The notes: generated by a model from the sequence alone, not told the origin. DNA of 28,522 bases from JBBECF01 sp040881945 (GCA_040881945.1 JBBECF010000093.1:1-28522); one strand, 5' to 3'; numbered from the stretch's first letter, positions 1 to 8,734 are shown. Numbers and translations: made by a program.

Positions 1-1
1 G

Positions 2-49
2 GGCGGCCGCACGGTTGGCGCCGGCGTCGTCGCCTCGATCATCGAATAG
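2..49 (+). CDS. tuf: Elongation factor Tu, C-terminal end (partial)
   Basis: The first complete codons of the window read GGRTVGAGVVASIIE followed by TAG. This matches the C-terminus of EF-Tu domain III, which in bacteria ends with the GGRTVGAGVV motif. The 5' part lies outside the window. EF-Tu delivers aminoacyl-tRNA to the ribosome as a GTP complex. Its position 61 nt before rpsJ is the usual junction between the str operon and the S10 operon. Only 15 residues are visible, but the motif is highly specific. Confidence 0.9.
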   Translation, partial: GGRTVGAGVVASIIE

Positions 50-110
50 CGGCGACAACGGTCGCGACAACAACGAAACGCGGCCGCCGGCCGCCGAATA
101 GGCAAGAACA

Positions 111-425
111 ATGGAAAGCCAAGACATCCGGATACGCCTCAAGGCGTACGATCATCGCGTCCTCGACCAGTCGACGAGCGAGATCGTGACCACCGCGAAG
201 CGCACCGGCGCCCGGGTGCGCGGGCCGATTCCGCTGCCGACGCGGCTCGAGAAATTCACGGTGCTGCGCTCGCCGCACATCGACAAAAAGAGCCGCGAGC
301 AGTTCGAAATCCGCACCCACAAGCGGCTGCTCGATATCGTCGATCCGACGCCGCAGACGGTGGACGCGCTGATGAAGCTCGATCTCGCCGCCGGCGTCGA
401 CGTCGAGATCAGGCTGAAGAGCTAG
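111..425 (+). CDS. rpsJ: 30S ribosomal protein S10 (NusE)
   Basis: 104 residues, normal for S10. The family pattern IRIRLKAYDHRVLD at the N-terminus and SPHIDKKSREQFEIRTHKR in the middle are clear. S10 sits in the head of the 30S subunit and also acts as NusE in transcription antitermination with NusB. It is first in the S10 operon, 61 nt after tuf. The ribosome binding site is weak (only AGGC about 8 nt upstream), and a short GC hairpin (80-94) lies in the leader. The ATG at 111 gives the standard N-terminus. Confidence 0.98.
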   Translation: MESQDIRIRLKAYDHRVLDQSTSEIVTTAKRTGARVRGPIPLPTRLEKFTVLRSPHIDKKSREQFEIRTHKRLLDIVDPTPQTVDALMKLDLAAGVDVEIRLKS

Positions 426-437
426 GGAGCGCCCGCG

Positions 438-1163
438 ATGCGTACCGGTTTGATCGCCCGCAAGGTCGGCATGTCCCGCGTCTTCACCGAGGAAGGGGCG
501 CAGGTGTCGGTGACCGTACTGCAGATCGACAACTGTCAGGTGGTCGCCGTGCGCACGGCGGAGCGCGACGGCTATTCCGCGCTGCAGCTCGGCGTCGGCA
601 CGGCGAAGCCGCGCAATACGACGAAGCCGATGCGCGGCCATTTCGCCAAGGCGAAGGTCGAGCCGAAGCGCAAGCTGGCCGAGTTCCGCGTCCCCGCGGA
701 CGCCGTCGTCGAGGTCGGGGCCGAGCTGACGGCCGGGCATTTCGTCGCCGGCCAGTTCGTCGACGTGACCGGGACGAGCATCGGCAAGGGCTTCGCCGGG
801 GCGATGAAGCGGCACAATTTCGGGGGTTTGCGCGCCACGCACGGCGTGTCGGTGTCGCACCGCAGCCACGGCTCGACCGGCAACCGGCAGGACCCCGGTC
901 GCGTGTTCAAGGGCAAGAAGATGGCCGGCCATATGGGCGACCGGCGGGTGACGGTGCAGAACCTGAAGGTGGTTTCGACCGACGCCGAGCGCGGCCTGAT
1001 CCTGGTCATGGGAGGGGTTCCCGGCACCGACGGTGGGTACTTGCTGGTGCGCGACGCGGTCAAGCGGAAGGCGGCGGACGGGCTGCCGTTCCCGGCGGCC
1101 GTGCGCGGCGCTGCGGCTGCCGAGGCGGCGGTCGCCGCCCCAGGCGCAGAGAGCGGGGAATAG
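438..1163 (+). CDS. rplC: 50S ribosomal protein L3
   Basis: 241 residues, longer than the roughly 209 of E. coli because of an alanine-rich C-terminal extension after about residue 215, a feature often seen in alphaproteobacterial L3. L3 binds 23S rRNA early in assembly, and its loop reaches toward the peptidyl transferase centre. The loop motif around RQDPGRVFKGKKMAGHMGD is intact. Gln151 within it corresponds to the glutamine methylated by PrmB in E. coli; modification here is inferred. GGGAG just after the rpsJ stop serves as ribosome binding site. Confidence 0.98.
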   Translation: MRTGLIARKVGMSRVFTEEGAQVSVTVLQIDNCQVVAVRTAERDGYSALQLGVGTAKPRNTTKPMRGHFAKAKVEPKRKLAEFRVPADAVVEVGAELTAGHFVAGQFVDVTGTSIGKGFAGAMKRHNFGGLRATHGVSVSHRSHGSTGNRQDPGRVFKGKKMAGHMGDRRVTVQNLKVVSTDAERGLILVMGGVPGTDGGYLLVRDAVKRKAADGLPFPAAVRGAAAAEAAVAAPGAESGE

Positions 1164-1169
1164 CGCGCG

Positions 1170-1790
1170 ATGAAGTGTCCGGTGACCAACCTCGACAACA
1201 AGAAGGTCGGCGACATCGACCTGGACGAGGCGGTGTTCGGCCTGCCGCTTAGGCCGGACATCCTCGCCCGCATGGTTAATTGGCAACTGGCGAAACGCCG
1301 CGCCGGCACGCACAAGACCAAGGGGATCAGCGACGTCAGCGGCACCACGCGCAAGCCCCACCGCCAGAAGGGCACCGGCCGCGCCCGCCAAGGCAGCCTG
1401 CGCTCGCCGCAGTTCCGCGGCGGCGCGGTGATCTTCGGCCCGGTCGTGCGCAGCCATGCCCACGACCTGACGAAGAAGGTACGACGGCTCGCCTTGAAGA
1501 CGGTGTTGTCGAGCAAGCAGGCGGACGGCAAGCTGGTAATTCTCGACGCGGCCAGGACCCAGGCGGCCAAGACCAAGGCGCTTGCCGGCAAGCTGGACAA
1601 GCTCGGCTGGCGCTCGGTGTTGGTGATCGACGGGCCGGAGCTCGACGATAATTTTTGCCGCGCCGCCGCGAATATTCCGGGCGTGGACGTGTTGCCGCAA
1701 CAGGGCGCCAACGTGTACGACATCCTGCGCCGCGACATCCTGGTGCTGACCAGGGACGCGGTCCAGCATCTGGAGGCGCGGTTGAAATGA
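1170..1790 (+). CDS. rplD: 50S ribosomal protein L4
   Basis: 206 residues. The extended loop motif KPHRQKGTGRARQGS that lines the peptide exit tunnel is intact, as are the globular-domain signatures further on. In E. coli L4 also represses its own operon through the S10 leader; whether this happens here cannot be told from the sequence. It starts 6 nt after rplC and its stop overlaps the rplW start as ATGA, suggesting translational coupling. Confidence 0.98.
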   Translation: MKCPVTNLDNKKVGDIDLDEAVFGLPLRPDILARMVNWQLAKRRAGTHKTKGISDVSGTTRKPHRQKGTGRARQGSLRSPQFRGGAVIFGPVVRSHAHDLTKKVRRLALKTVLSSKQADGKLVILDAARTQAAKTKALAGKLDKLGWRSVLVIDGPELDDNFCRAAANIPGVDVLPQQGANVYDILRRDILVLTRDAVQHLEARLK

Positions 1791-2119
1791 GCAGGGCACG
1801 CTCGACCGGCCGGCCGCAGGTGCAGGTAAGCCAGGTGCGCATGTACGATTTGATCCGCTCCCCCGTGGTGACGGAGAAGTCGACCTTGGGCTCGGCGCAC
1901 AATCAGGTGACGTTCCGCGTCCCACGCGACGCCACCAAGCCGGAGATCAAGGCGGCGGTGGAGGGTCTCTTCAAGGTCAAGGTCGAGGCGGTCAACACCC
2001 TGCGTCAGCGCGGCAAGGTGAAGCGGTTCCGCGGCCGAGAGGGCCGCCGGGCCGACTACAAGAAGGCGATGATCACGCTGGCCGCCGGCCAATCGATCGA
2101 CGTGACGACGGGAATCTGA
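1787..2119 (+). CDS. rplW: 50S ribosomal protein L23
   Basis: 110 residues from the chosen ATG at 1787, which overlaps the rplD stop (ATGA) and has GGAGG at 1772-1776. The core YDLIRSPVVTEKST and the C-terminal RRADYKKAMITL are typical of L23. The protein sits at the exit of the peptide tunnel and docks trigger factor and SRP. An in-frame ATG at 1841 would give a 92-residue form closer to the minimal family length, so the first 18 residues are less certain. The open frame continues upstream of 1787 inside rplD, but that part is not L23-like. Confidence 0.95.
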   Translation: MSRARSTGRPQVQVSQVRMYDLIRSPVVTEKSTLGSAHNQVTFRVPRDATKPEIKAAVEGLFKVKVEAVNTLRQRGKVKRFRGREGRRADYKKAMITLAAGQSIDVTTGI

Positions 2120-2122
2120 GCG

Positions 2123-2953
2123 ATGGCACTGAAGAGCTACAAACCGACCACGCCGGGCCAGCGCCAACTCGTCATCGTCGACCGGTCCGAGCTGCACAAG
2201 GGGCCGCCGGTCAAGGCGCTGACCGAGGGGCTGCGCAAGACCGGCGGGCGCAACAACCGCGGCCGCATGACCGCACGCCGCATGGGCGGCGGCCACAAGC
2301 GCCGCTATCGCCTGGTCGATTTCAAGCGGCGCAAGTTCGGCGTGGCGGCAACGGTCGAGCGTCTGGAGTACGACCCCAATCGCACCGCCTTCATTGCGCT
2401 GCTGCGCTACGACGATGGCGAGCTCGCTTACATTCTGGCGCCGCAGCGGCTCAAGGCCGGCGACACGGTGGTTTCGGGCGAACGCGTCGACATCAAGCCG
2501 GGCAACGCCTTGCCCCTGAAGAGCATCCCCGTCGGCACCATCGTCCATAACGTGGAGATGAAAGTCGGCCGCGGCGGGCAGATAGCGCGGGCCGCGGGGA
2601 CTTACGTCCAGTTGGTCGGCCGCGATTCCGGCTACGCGCTGCTGCGGCTCGGCTCGGGCGAAGTGCGGATGGTGCGAACCGAGTGCATGGCCACCATCGG
2701 CGCGGTGTCCAATCCGGATCAGCAGAACATCAAGCTGGGCAAGGCCGGGCGCAACCGTTGGCTGGGCCGGCGGCCGTCGGTGCGCGGCGTCGCCATGAAC
2801 CCGATCGATCATCCGCACGGCGGCGGCGAGGGCCGCACCTCGGGCGGCCGCCACCCGGTGACCCCCTGGGGCAAGTCGACCAAGGGTAAGAAGACGCGAC
2901 ATAACAAGAAGACCGATTCGCTGATTGTGCGCCGGCGGCAAAAGAAAAAGTAG
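2123..2953 (+). CDS. rplB: 50S ribosomal protein L2
   Basis: 276 residues, full length. The N-terminal RNA-binding region contains GRNNRGRMTARRMGGGHKR, and the conserved DHPHGGGEGR motif at about residues 229-238 contains the histidine region implicated in peptidyl transferase function. The C-terminal tail is lysine and arginine rich. L2 is one of the primary 23S rRNA binders and contributes to subunit association. It begins 3 nt after rplW. Confidence 0.99.
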   Translation: MALKSYKPTTPGQRQLVIVDRSELHKGPPVKALTEGLRKTGGRNNRGRMTARRMGGGHKRRYRLVDFKRRKFGVAATVERLEYDPNRTAFIALLRYDDGELAYILAPQRLKAGDTVVSGERVDIKPGNALPLKSIPVGTIVHNVEMKVGRGGQIARAAGTYVQLVGRDSGYALLRLGSGEVRMVRTECMATIGAVSNPDQQNIKLGKAGRNRWLGRRPSVRGVAMNPIDHPHGGGEGRTSGGRHPVTPWGKSTKGKKTRHNKKTDSLIVRRRQKKK

Positions 2954-2966
2954 AGGAGGGCGATCG

Positions 2967-3245
2967 TTGTCCCGCTCCGTTTGGAAAGGCCCGTTCATCG
3001 ACGGCTATCTGCTGAAGAAGGCAGATGTCTCGCGCGCCTCCGGCCGCAACGAGGTGATCAAGATATGGTCGCGACGGTCGACGATCCTGCCGCAGTTCGT
3101 CGGTCTCACCTTCGGCGTCTACAACGGCCATAAGTTCCTGCCGGTTCTGGTGACCGAAAACATGATCGGCCACAAGTTCGGCGAGTTCGCGCCGACCCGG
3201 ACGTTCCACGGGCACTCCGCGGACAAGAAAGTGAAGAGGGCCTAA
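2967..3245 (+). CDS. rpsS: 30S ribosomal protein S19
   Basis: 92 residues when started at the TTG at 2967, giving (M)SRSVWKGPFIDGYLLKKA, the standard S19 N-terminus. A strong ribosome binding site, GAGGAGGG at 2953-2960, lies 6 nt upstream and overlaps the rplB stop. The nearest in-frame ATG, at 2925, would lie inside rplB and add 14 residues unlike S19, so the TTG start is preferred. S19 is in the 30S head and contacts S13 and A-site tRNA. A TTG start is uncommon for a ribosomal protein. Confidence 0.95.
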   Translation: MSRSVWKGPFIDGYLLKKADVSRASGRNEVIKIWSRRSTILPQFVGLTFGVYNGHKFLPVLVTENMIGHKFGEFAPTRTFHGHSADKKVKRA

Positions 3246-3250
3246 GCGCC

Positions 3251-3631
3251 ATGAGCAAGCCAGCGACACCGCGGCGCCTGACCGAGACCGAGGCGCAGGC
3301 CGTGGCGAGCAATCTGCGGGTCAGCGCGCGCAAGCTCAACCTGGTCGCGGCGAGTATCCGTGGCAAGGCCGCGCAGCCGGCCCTGGCCGTGCTCACCTTT
3401 TCCAAGCGGCGCATCGCCGGCGACGTGAAGAAGGTGCTGCAGGCGGCCATCGCCAACGCCGAGAACAACCACCAGCTCGACGTCGACCGGCTCTACGTCG
3501 CCGAGGCCTTCGTCGGGCGCAGTTTCGTGATGAAGCGGTTCCATGCCCGCGCGCGCGGCCGCGGCGCCCAAATCCTGAAGCCGTGGAGCAACCTCACCGT
3601 GGTCGTGCGAGAGCGCGAGGAGACAGCCTGA
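3251..3631 (+). CDS. rplV: 50S ribosomal protein L22
   Basis: 126 residues, slightly extended at the N-terminus relative to the roughly 110 of E. coli. The core VSARKLNLVAASIRGK and the tunnel-lining hairpin region MKRFHARARGRGAQILKPWS are intact. L22 spans all 23S rRNA domains and narrows the peptide exit tunnel beside L4. It starts 5 nt after rpsS, and its stop abuts the rpsC start with no spacer. Confidence 0.98.
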   Translation: MSKPATPRRLTETEAQAVASNLRVSARKLNLVAASIRGKAAQPALAVLTFSKRRIAGDVKKVLQAAIANAENNHQLDVDRLYVAEAFVGRSFVMKRFHARARGRGAQILKPWSNLTVVVREREETA

Positions 3632-4309
<678 letters not shown>

Positions 4310-4333
4310 GCCCCGAACGAGGAAGACCCCGGC

Positions 4334-4753
4334 ATGCTCGCGCCGAAGCGCACCAAGTATCGCAAGGCCCACAAGGGGCGCATCCACGGCGCCGCCAAGG
4401 GCGGCACGTCGCTCAATTTCGGCGCCTACGGCCTGAAGGCGGTCGAACCCGGCCGCATTACGGCGCGCCAGATCGAAGCGGCGCGGCGCGCGGTCACGCG
4501 CCACATGAAGCGGCTCGGCAAGGTGTGGATCCGTATCTTCCCGGACGTGCCGGTCAGCACGAAGCCGGCCGAGGTGCGCATGGGCAGCGGCAAGGGCGCG
4601 CCGGAGTTCTGGGTCGCCCGGGTCCATCCCGGCCGCATCGTCATGGAGATCGACGGCGTGCCGCGCGAGCTGGCCAAGCGGGCGTTCGAGCTGGGGGCGG
4701 CGAAGCTGCCGCTGCGCACCCGCTTCGTGATCCGCCTGGGCGAGGGGGTCTGA
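4334..4753 (+). CDS. rplP: 50S ribosomal protein L16
   Basis: 139 residues. The N-terminus MLAPKRTKYRKAHKGR and the central KPAEVRMGSGKGAPEFWVA are typical. Arg82 in that motif corresponds to the E. coli arginine (Arg81) hydroxylated by an oxygenase; modification here is not visible. L16 helps position A-site tRNA and assemble the central protuberance. It is preceded by a 24-nt spacer carrying GAGGAAG as ribosome binding site. Confidence 0.98.
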   Translation: MLAPKRTKYRKAHKGRIHGAAKGGTSLNFGAYGLKAVEPGRITARQIEAARRAVTRHMKRLGKVWIRIFPDVPVSTKPAEVRMGSGKGAPEFWVARVHPGRIVMEIDGVPRELAKRAFELGAAKLPLRTRFVIRLGEGV

Positions 4754-4756
4754 GCG

Positions 4757-4954
4757 ATGAAGGCCGAGGATCTGCGCGTAAAGTCGCCGGACGAGCTGCA
4801 TACCCTGCTGCTCAACCTGAAGAAGGAGGCGTTCAACCTGCGCTTCCAGAAGGCGAGCGGCCAGCTCGAAAACACCGTGCGCGTGCGTCACGTGCGGCGC
4901 GACATCGCCCGCGTCCTGACGTTCATGAACGCCAAGCGGCGCGCCGCGTCTTAA
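4757..4954 (+). CDS. rpmC: 50S ribosomal protein L29
   Basis: 65 residues, normal length. The sequence is the two-helix L29 pattern, with MKAEDLRVKSPDELHTLLL then LKKEAFNLRFQKASGQLENT. L29 lies beside L23 at the tunnel exit. It starts 3 nt after rplP. Confidence 0.97.
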   Translation: MKAEDLRVKSPDELHTLLLNLKKEAFNLRFQKASGQLENTVRVRHVRRDIARVLTFMNAKRRAAS

Positions 4955-4966
4955 GGAGAGGAACGC

Positions 4967-5224
4967 ATGCCGAGACGCATCCTGCACGGGGTCGTGGTGA
5001 GCGACAAATCGGACAAGACGGTGATCGTCCGGGTCGACCGTCGCGTCATGGATCCGCTGTACAAAAAATTCATCCGGCGGTCGAAGAAATATGCCGCGCA
5101 TGATGAAGTCAACGCCCACAAGATCGGCGACTCGGTAAGTATTCGCGAGTGCCGGCCGATCTCCCGGCGCAAGCGCTGGGAGATCGTTGCCGGTGCCGCC
5201 GGACCGGAGGCGCCGCAACCATGA
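4967..5224 (+). CDS. rpsQ: 30S ribosomal protein S17
   Basis: 85 residues. The OB-fold signature GVVVSDKSDKTVIVRVDRRV, followed by YKKFIRRSKKYAAHDE, is clear. S17 binds the 5' domain of 16S rRNA early in assembly. A strong ribosome binding site (AAGGAGAGG) sits just after the rpmC stop. The stop codon overlaps the rplN start as ATGA. Confidence 0.98.
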   Translation: MPRRILHGVVVSDKSDKTVIVRVDRRVMDPLYKKFIRRSKKYAAHDEVNAHKIGDSVSIRECRPISRRKRWEIVAGAAGPEAPQP

Positions 5225-5589
5225 TCCAGATGCAGACCAACCTGGAGGTCGCCGACAATTCCGGCGCCCGTCGCGTGCAGTGCATCAAGGTGCTGGGCGG
5301 CTCCAAGCGGCGGTACGCCTCGGTCGGCGACGTGATCGTGGTGTCGATCAAGGAGGCGATTCCGCGCGGCCGCGTCAAGAAAGGCGACGTCCACCAGGCC
5401 GTGATCGTGCGCACCGCCAAGGAGATCCGCCGTCCGGACGGCAGCTCGATCCGCTTCGACCGCAACGCGGCGGTACTGATCACCAAGCAGGGCGAACCGA
5501 TCGGGACCCGCATCTTCGGCCCGGTCACGCGCGAACTGCGCGGCAAGAAGTTCATGAAGATCATCTCGCTCGCGCCCGAAGTCCTCTAG
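5221..5589 (+). CDS. rplN: 50S ribosomal protein L14
   Basis: 122 residues from ATG 5221, exactly the family length. The start overlaps the rpsQ stop (ATGA) and is preceded by GGAGG at 5206-5210. The N-terminus MIQMQTNLEVADNSGARRV is diagnostic. L14 contacts L19 and the 30S subunit at an intersubunit bridge, where the silencing factor RsfS can also bind. An upstream open extension in the same frame lies inside rpsQ and is rejected. Confidence 0.98.
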   Translation: MIQMQTNLEVADNSGARRVQCIKVLGGSKRRYASVGDVIVVSIKEAIPRGRVKKGDVHQAVIVRTAKEIRRPDGSSIRFDRNAAVLITKQGEPIGTRIFGPVTRELRGKKFMKIISLAPEVL

Positions 5590-5631
5590 GGACATCGGCC
5601 GGCGACGCGAAGCGACAGGCAAGAAACGAGC

Positions 5632-5955
5632 ATGGCCATCAAGTTCAAGATCAAGAAGGGCGACAAGGTGATCGTCATCACCGGCCGCGACAAGGGGCGG
5701 ACCGGGGAAGTGCTGCGCGTGCTGCGGACCCGGAACCGCGTTCTGGTGCAGGGCGTCAACATGATGAAGCGGCATACCAAACAAAGCGCGGCCACGCCCG
5801 GCGGCATCGTCGAACAAGAGGCGGCGATCCACATCTCGAACGTCGCCCATATCGACCCGAAAACGAGCAAGCCGACGCGCGTCGGCTTCAAGACCTTGGA
5901 AGGCGGCCGCAAGGTGCGCGTCGCCCGCCGTTCCGGCGAATCGATAGACCTATAG
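5632..5955 (+). CDS. rplX: 50S ribosomal protein L24
   Basis: 107 residues. The KOW motif, KKGDKVIVITGRDKGRTGEV, is near the N-terminus, and the NMMKRHTK and HISNVAHIDP segments follow. L24 initiates 50S assembly and lies near the tunnel exit. A 42-nt spacer separates it from rplN, longer than most spacers in this operon. Confidence 0.98.
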   Translation: MAIKFKIKKGDKVIVITGRDKGRTGEVLRVLRTRNRVLVQGVNMMKRHTKQSAATPGGIVEQEAAIHISNVAHIDPKTSKPTRVGFKTLEGGRKVRVARRSGESIDL

Positions 5956-5963
5956 GCCCGGCG

Positions 5964-6503
5964 ATGACCCGCTTCCAGGAACGCTACGTCAACGTGCTGC
6001 GACCCGCGCTGATGACGGAGTTCGAGTACAAGAGCCCGATGCAGGCGCCGCGGCTCGAGAAGATCGTCGTCAACATGGGCGTCGGCGAGGCCGTGCAGGA
6101 CAGCAAGAAGCTGGCCGCCGCGGTGAACGACCTGAGCCTGATCACCGGCCAGAAGCCGGTGATCACGAAGGCGCGCACGTCGATCGCCACGTTCAAGCTG
6201 CGCGAAGGCATGAACATCGGCTGCAAGGTGACGCTGCGCGGGGCGCGCATGTTCGAATTCCTCGACCGCCTGGTCACGATCGCCCTGCCGCGGGTGCGCG
6301 ACTTCCGCGGCGTGGCGGCCAAGAGTTTCGACGGGCGCGGCAATTACGCGCTCGGCCTGAAGGAGCAGCTGGTGTTCCCGGAGATCGATTACGACAAGAT
6401 CGACGAAGTCCGCGGCATGGACATCGTCATCGTGACCACGGCGCGAAGCGACGCCGAGGCTAAGGCCCTGCTGAAGGGCTTCGACATGCCGTTTGCGGGC
6501 TGA
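5964..6503 (+). CDS. rplE: 50S ribosomal protein L5
   Basis: 179 residues from ATG 5964, the normal size. MQAPRLEKIVVNMGVGEA and the central KVTLRGARMFEFLDRL are characteristic. L5 binds 5S rRNA and forms part of the central protuberance with L18, contacting P-site tRNA. The open frame runs far upstream through rplX and rplN, but only the portion from 5964 is L5-like. Confidence 0.98.
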   Translation: MTRFQERYVNVLRPALMTEFEYKSPMQAPRLEKIVVNMGVGEAVQDSKKLAAAVNDLSLITGQKPVITKARTSIATFKLREGMNIGCKVTLRGARMFEFLDRLVTIALPRVRDFRGVAAKSFDGRGNYALGLKEQLVFPEIDYDKIDEVRGMDIVIVTTARSDAEAKALLKGFDMPFAG

Positions 6504-6526
6504 CGGACCGGACAGAGGACTGAAGA

Positions 6527-6832
6527 ATGGCAAAGACGAGCGCCATCGAACGGAACAAGAAGCGGCGTGGGCTGGTCAAGCGGTTCGCCGGACGGCGGGC
6601 GCGGCTGAAGGCGGTCGCGGCCGACGAGGCGCTGCCGCCGGAGGAGCGCTTCGTCGCGCGCCTCAAGCTGGCCGAGTTGCCGCGCAATTCGTCGCCGGTG
6701 CGCGTGCGCAATCGATGCGAACTGACCGGGCGGCCGCGCGGCAACTACCGAAAGTTCAAGCTGTCGCGGATCGCGTTGCGCCAACTGGCGTCGTCCGGCC
6801 AGATTCCGGGCATGGTGAAGTCGAGTTGGTAG
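6527..6832 (+). CDS. rpsN: 30S ribosomal protein S14 (zinc-independent form)
   Basis: 101 residues, the long S14 type. The C-terminal signature RCELTGRPRGNYRKFKLSR retains only one cysteine, so the four-cysteine zinc site of the short form is absent. S14 sits in the 30S head near S3 and S10. It is 23 nt downstream of rplE, with GAGGA ahead of the ATG. Confidence 0.97.
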   Translation: MAKTSAIERNKKRRGLVKRFAGRRARLKAVAADEALPPEERFVARLKLAELPRNSSPVRVRNRCELTGRPRGNYRKFKLSRIALRQLASSGQIPGMVKSSW

Positions 6833-6857
6833 CGGCAGGTAAGGGAGACTCGATGCT

Positions 6858-7256
6858 ATGACGATGAGCGATCCCCTCGGGGATATGCTGACCCGAATTC
6901 GCAATGCTCAGAAGGCGCGCGTGGCAACTGTCGCGAGCCCGGCCTCGAAGCTGCGCGCCAACGTGCTCGAGGTGCTGGCGCGCGAAGGCTACATCCGCGG
7001 CTACCGGCACAGCGACGACGCGCCCGGCGCCGGGATGTTCGAGATCGAGCTCAAATACCACGAGGGCCAACCGGTGATTCGCCAGATCGCCCGCATCTCG
7101 AAGCCGGGGCGCCGCGTCTATTCCAAGATCGCCGACCTGCACCGCGTCTATAGCGGCCTTGGCATTTCCATCCTGTCGACCCCGCGCGGGGTCATGTCGG
7201 ACAACGAGGCACGCGCCGCCCATGTCGGCGGCGAAGTCCTCTGTCGCGTGTTCTGA
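6858..7256 (+). CDS. rpsH: 30S ribosomal protein S8
   Basis: 132 residues beginning MTMSDPLGDMLTRIRNAQ, typical of alphaproteobacterial S8. The C-terminal STPRGVMSDNEAR motif is present. S8 organises the central domain of 16S rRNA, and in E. coli it represses the spc operon by binding mRNA near rplE. ATG 6858 is preferred over the in-frame ATG at 6864 because GGGAG (6843-6847) is better spaced. A two-codon out-of-frame ATG-CTA-TGA overlaps the start; I treat it as incidental. Confidence 0.97.
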   Translation: MTMSDPLGDMLTRIRNAQKARVATVASPASKLRANVLEVLAREGYIRGYRHSDDAPGAGMFEIELKYHEGQPVIRQIARISKPGRRVYSKIADLHRVYSGLGISILSTPRGVMSDNEARAAHVGGEVLCRVF

Positions 7257-7265
7257 GGAGCGATC

Positions 7266-7799
7266 ATGTCCCGCGTTGGCAAGAATCCGGTGTCCGTCCC
7301 GAGCGGCGTCAGCGTCGAGATCGCCGGCCGCCGCGTCTCGGCGAAAGGCAAGCTCGGCGAGCTCGCCCTGAGGCTCGGCGACAGGGTCTCGGTGCGCCTC
7401 GATGACGGCAAGGTATGGGTGACTCCGGATGACGACTCGAAGCAGGCGCGAATGATGTGGGGCACCACGCGCAACCTGGTGCGCAATCTGGTGTCCGGGG
7501 TCGCGCAGGGCTTCAGCAAGACCCTGGAAATCAACGGCGTCGGCTATCGCGCCGCGGTGCAGGGCAATAACCTGCAGCTCCAGCTCGGCTACAGCCACGA
7601 CGTCGTTTACCCGATCCCGGCCGGCGTCTCGATCAAGTGCGAACGGCCGACGCTGATCAAGGTCTCGGGCGCGGACAAGCAGCGGGTCGGTCAGGTGGCG
7701 GCCGAGATCCGCGCCTTCCGCAAGCCCGAGCCGTACAAGGGCAAGGGCATCAAGTACGAGAACGAGGCGATCGTGCGCAAGGAAGGAAAGAAGAAGTAG
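7266..7799 (+). CDS. rplF: 50S ribosomal protein L6
   Basis: 177 residues, full length. MSRVGKNPVSVPSGV at the N-terminus, GFSKTLEINGVGYRAAVQG in the middle and PEPYKGKGIKYENE near the C-terminus are all L6 signatures. L6 lies near the sarcin-ricin loop and the factor-binding site. It ends 1 nt before rplR. Confidence 0.99.
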   Translation: MSRVGKNPVSVPSGVSVEIAGRRVSAKGKLGELALRLGDRVSVRLDDGKVWVTPDDDSKQARMMWGTTRNLVRNLVSGVAQGFSKTLEINGVGYRAAVQGNNLQLQLGYSHDVVYPIPAGVSIKCERPTLIKVSGADKQRVGQVAAEIRAFRKPEPYKGKGIKYENEAIVRKEGKKK

Positions 7800-7800
7800 G

Positions 7801-8163
7801 ATGTCCGTGATTAGAGAACGTCGCGAACGTCGGCGCCGGCGGCTCCGCACGGCGATCGGCCGTCGGGCCGGCGGCCGGCCGCGCCTGTCGGTCTTTCGGT
7901 CGAGCCTGCACATTTACGCGCAGGTGATCGACGACCGGGGCGGCGTCACTCTGGCCGCCGCCTCCAGCATCGACAAGGGGTTGAAGGGCAGCTTGAAGTC
8001 GGGGACGAACGTCGCCGCGGCCGCCGAAGTCGGCCGGCTGATTGCCGAGCGGGCGCTTGCCGCCGGGATCAAGGAGGTCGTGTTCGACCGCGGCGGCTAT
8101 TTGTTTCATGGCCGGGTGAAGGCCCTGGCCGAAGCCGCCCGCGCCGGCGGCCTGTCGTTTTAG
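7801..8163 (+). CDS. rplR: 50S ribosomal protein L18
   Basis: 120 residues. The RPRLSVFRSSLHIYAQVIDD segment and the C-terminal VVFDRGGYLFHGRVKALAEA motif identify L18, which binds 5S rRNA in the central protuberance with L5. The N-terminal arm is arginine rich, as usual. Its ATG begins 1 nt after the rplF stop. Confidence 0.98.
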   Translation: MSVIRERRERRRRRLRTAIGRRAGGRPRLSVFRSSLHIYAQVIDDRGGVTLAAASSIDKGLKGSLKSGTNVAAAAEVGRLIAERALAAGIKEVVFDRGGYLFHGRVKALAEAARAGGLSF

Positions 8164-8176
8164 GGAGCCGGGCAAG

Positions 8177-8734
8177 ATGGCAAGATCCCCACGGGGCGGC
8201 GACCGACGCGAGCGGAGCCGCGAAGACAGCGATCTGGTCGAGAAGCTGGTCGGTATCAACCGCGTCGCCAAGGTGGTCAAGGGCGGCCGGCGCTTCGGCT
8301 TTGCCGCGCTGGTCATCGTCGGCGACGGCAAGGGCAGGGTCGGCCACGGCGCCGGCAAGGCGCGCGAGGTGCCGGAAGCCATCCGCAAGGCCACCGAGCA
8401 GGCCAAGCGCAGCATGGTGCGCGTGCCGTTGCGCGAAGGCCGCACCCTGCATCACGACGTGATCGGCCACTACGGCGCCGGCGAAATCGTCCTGCGCGCC
8501 GCCAAGCCGGGCACCGGCATCATCGCCGGCGGGCCGGTGCGCGCCATTTTCGAGGCGCTCGGCGTGCACGACGTGGTGGCGAAGTCGGTCGGCAGCTCGA
8601 ACCCGCACAACATGATCAAGGCGGCCTTCGACGGCCTCGCCCATGCCACGTCGCCGCGCGCCGTTGCCGCGCGCCGCGGCCGCAAGGTGAGCGAGGTGCT
8701 TGGCCGCCGCGAAACCGCCGAGGCCAAGGAGTAA
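8177..8734 (+). CDS. rpsE: 30S ribosomal protein S5
   Basis: 185 residues, about 18 longer than E. coli S5, mostly as a charged N-terminal extension. The S5 double-stranded RNA-binding region (VKGGRRFGFAALVIVGDGKG) and the C-terminal domain with GSSNPHNMIKAAFDGL are intact. S5 sits at the mRNA entry site and influences fidelity; the loop where spectinomycin-resistance changes occur looks wild type. Confidence 0.98.
   Translation: MARSPRGGDRRERSREDSDLVEKLVGINRVAKVVKGGRRFGFAALVIVGDGKGRVGHGAGKAREVPEAIRKATEQAKRSMVRVPLREGRTLHHDVIGHYGAGEIVLRAAKPGTGIIAGGPVRAIFEALGVHDVVAKSVGSSNPHNMIKAAFDGLAHATSPRAVAARRGRKVSEVLGRRETAEAKE

Noticed and set aside
2925..2966. ATG start for rpsS inside rplB
   Set aside because: It adds 14 residues unlike S19, while TTG 2967 has a strong ribosome binding site and gives the conserved N-terminus.
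572..2998. Very long open reading frame on the minus strand antisense to rplC-rplB
   Set aside because: It has no recognisable domains and mirrors highly conserved ribosomal genes on the other strand; long antisense frames are expected in GC-rich coding DNA.
6853..6861. Two-codon ATG-CTA-TGA overlapping the rpsH start
   Set aside because: It could be a translational coupling device, but so short a frame arises easily by chance and nothing supports it.
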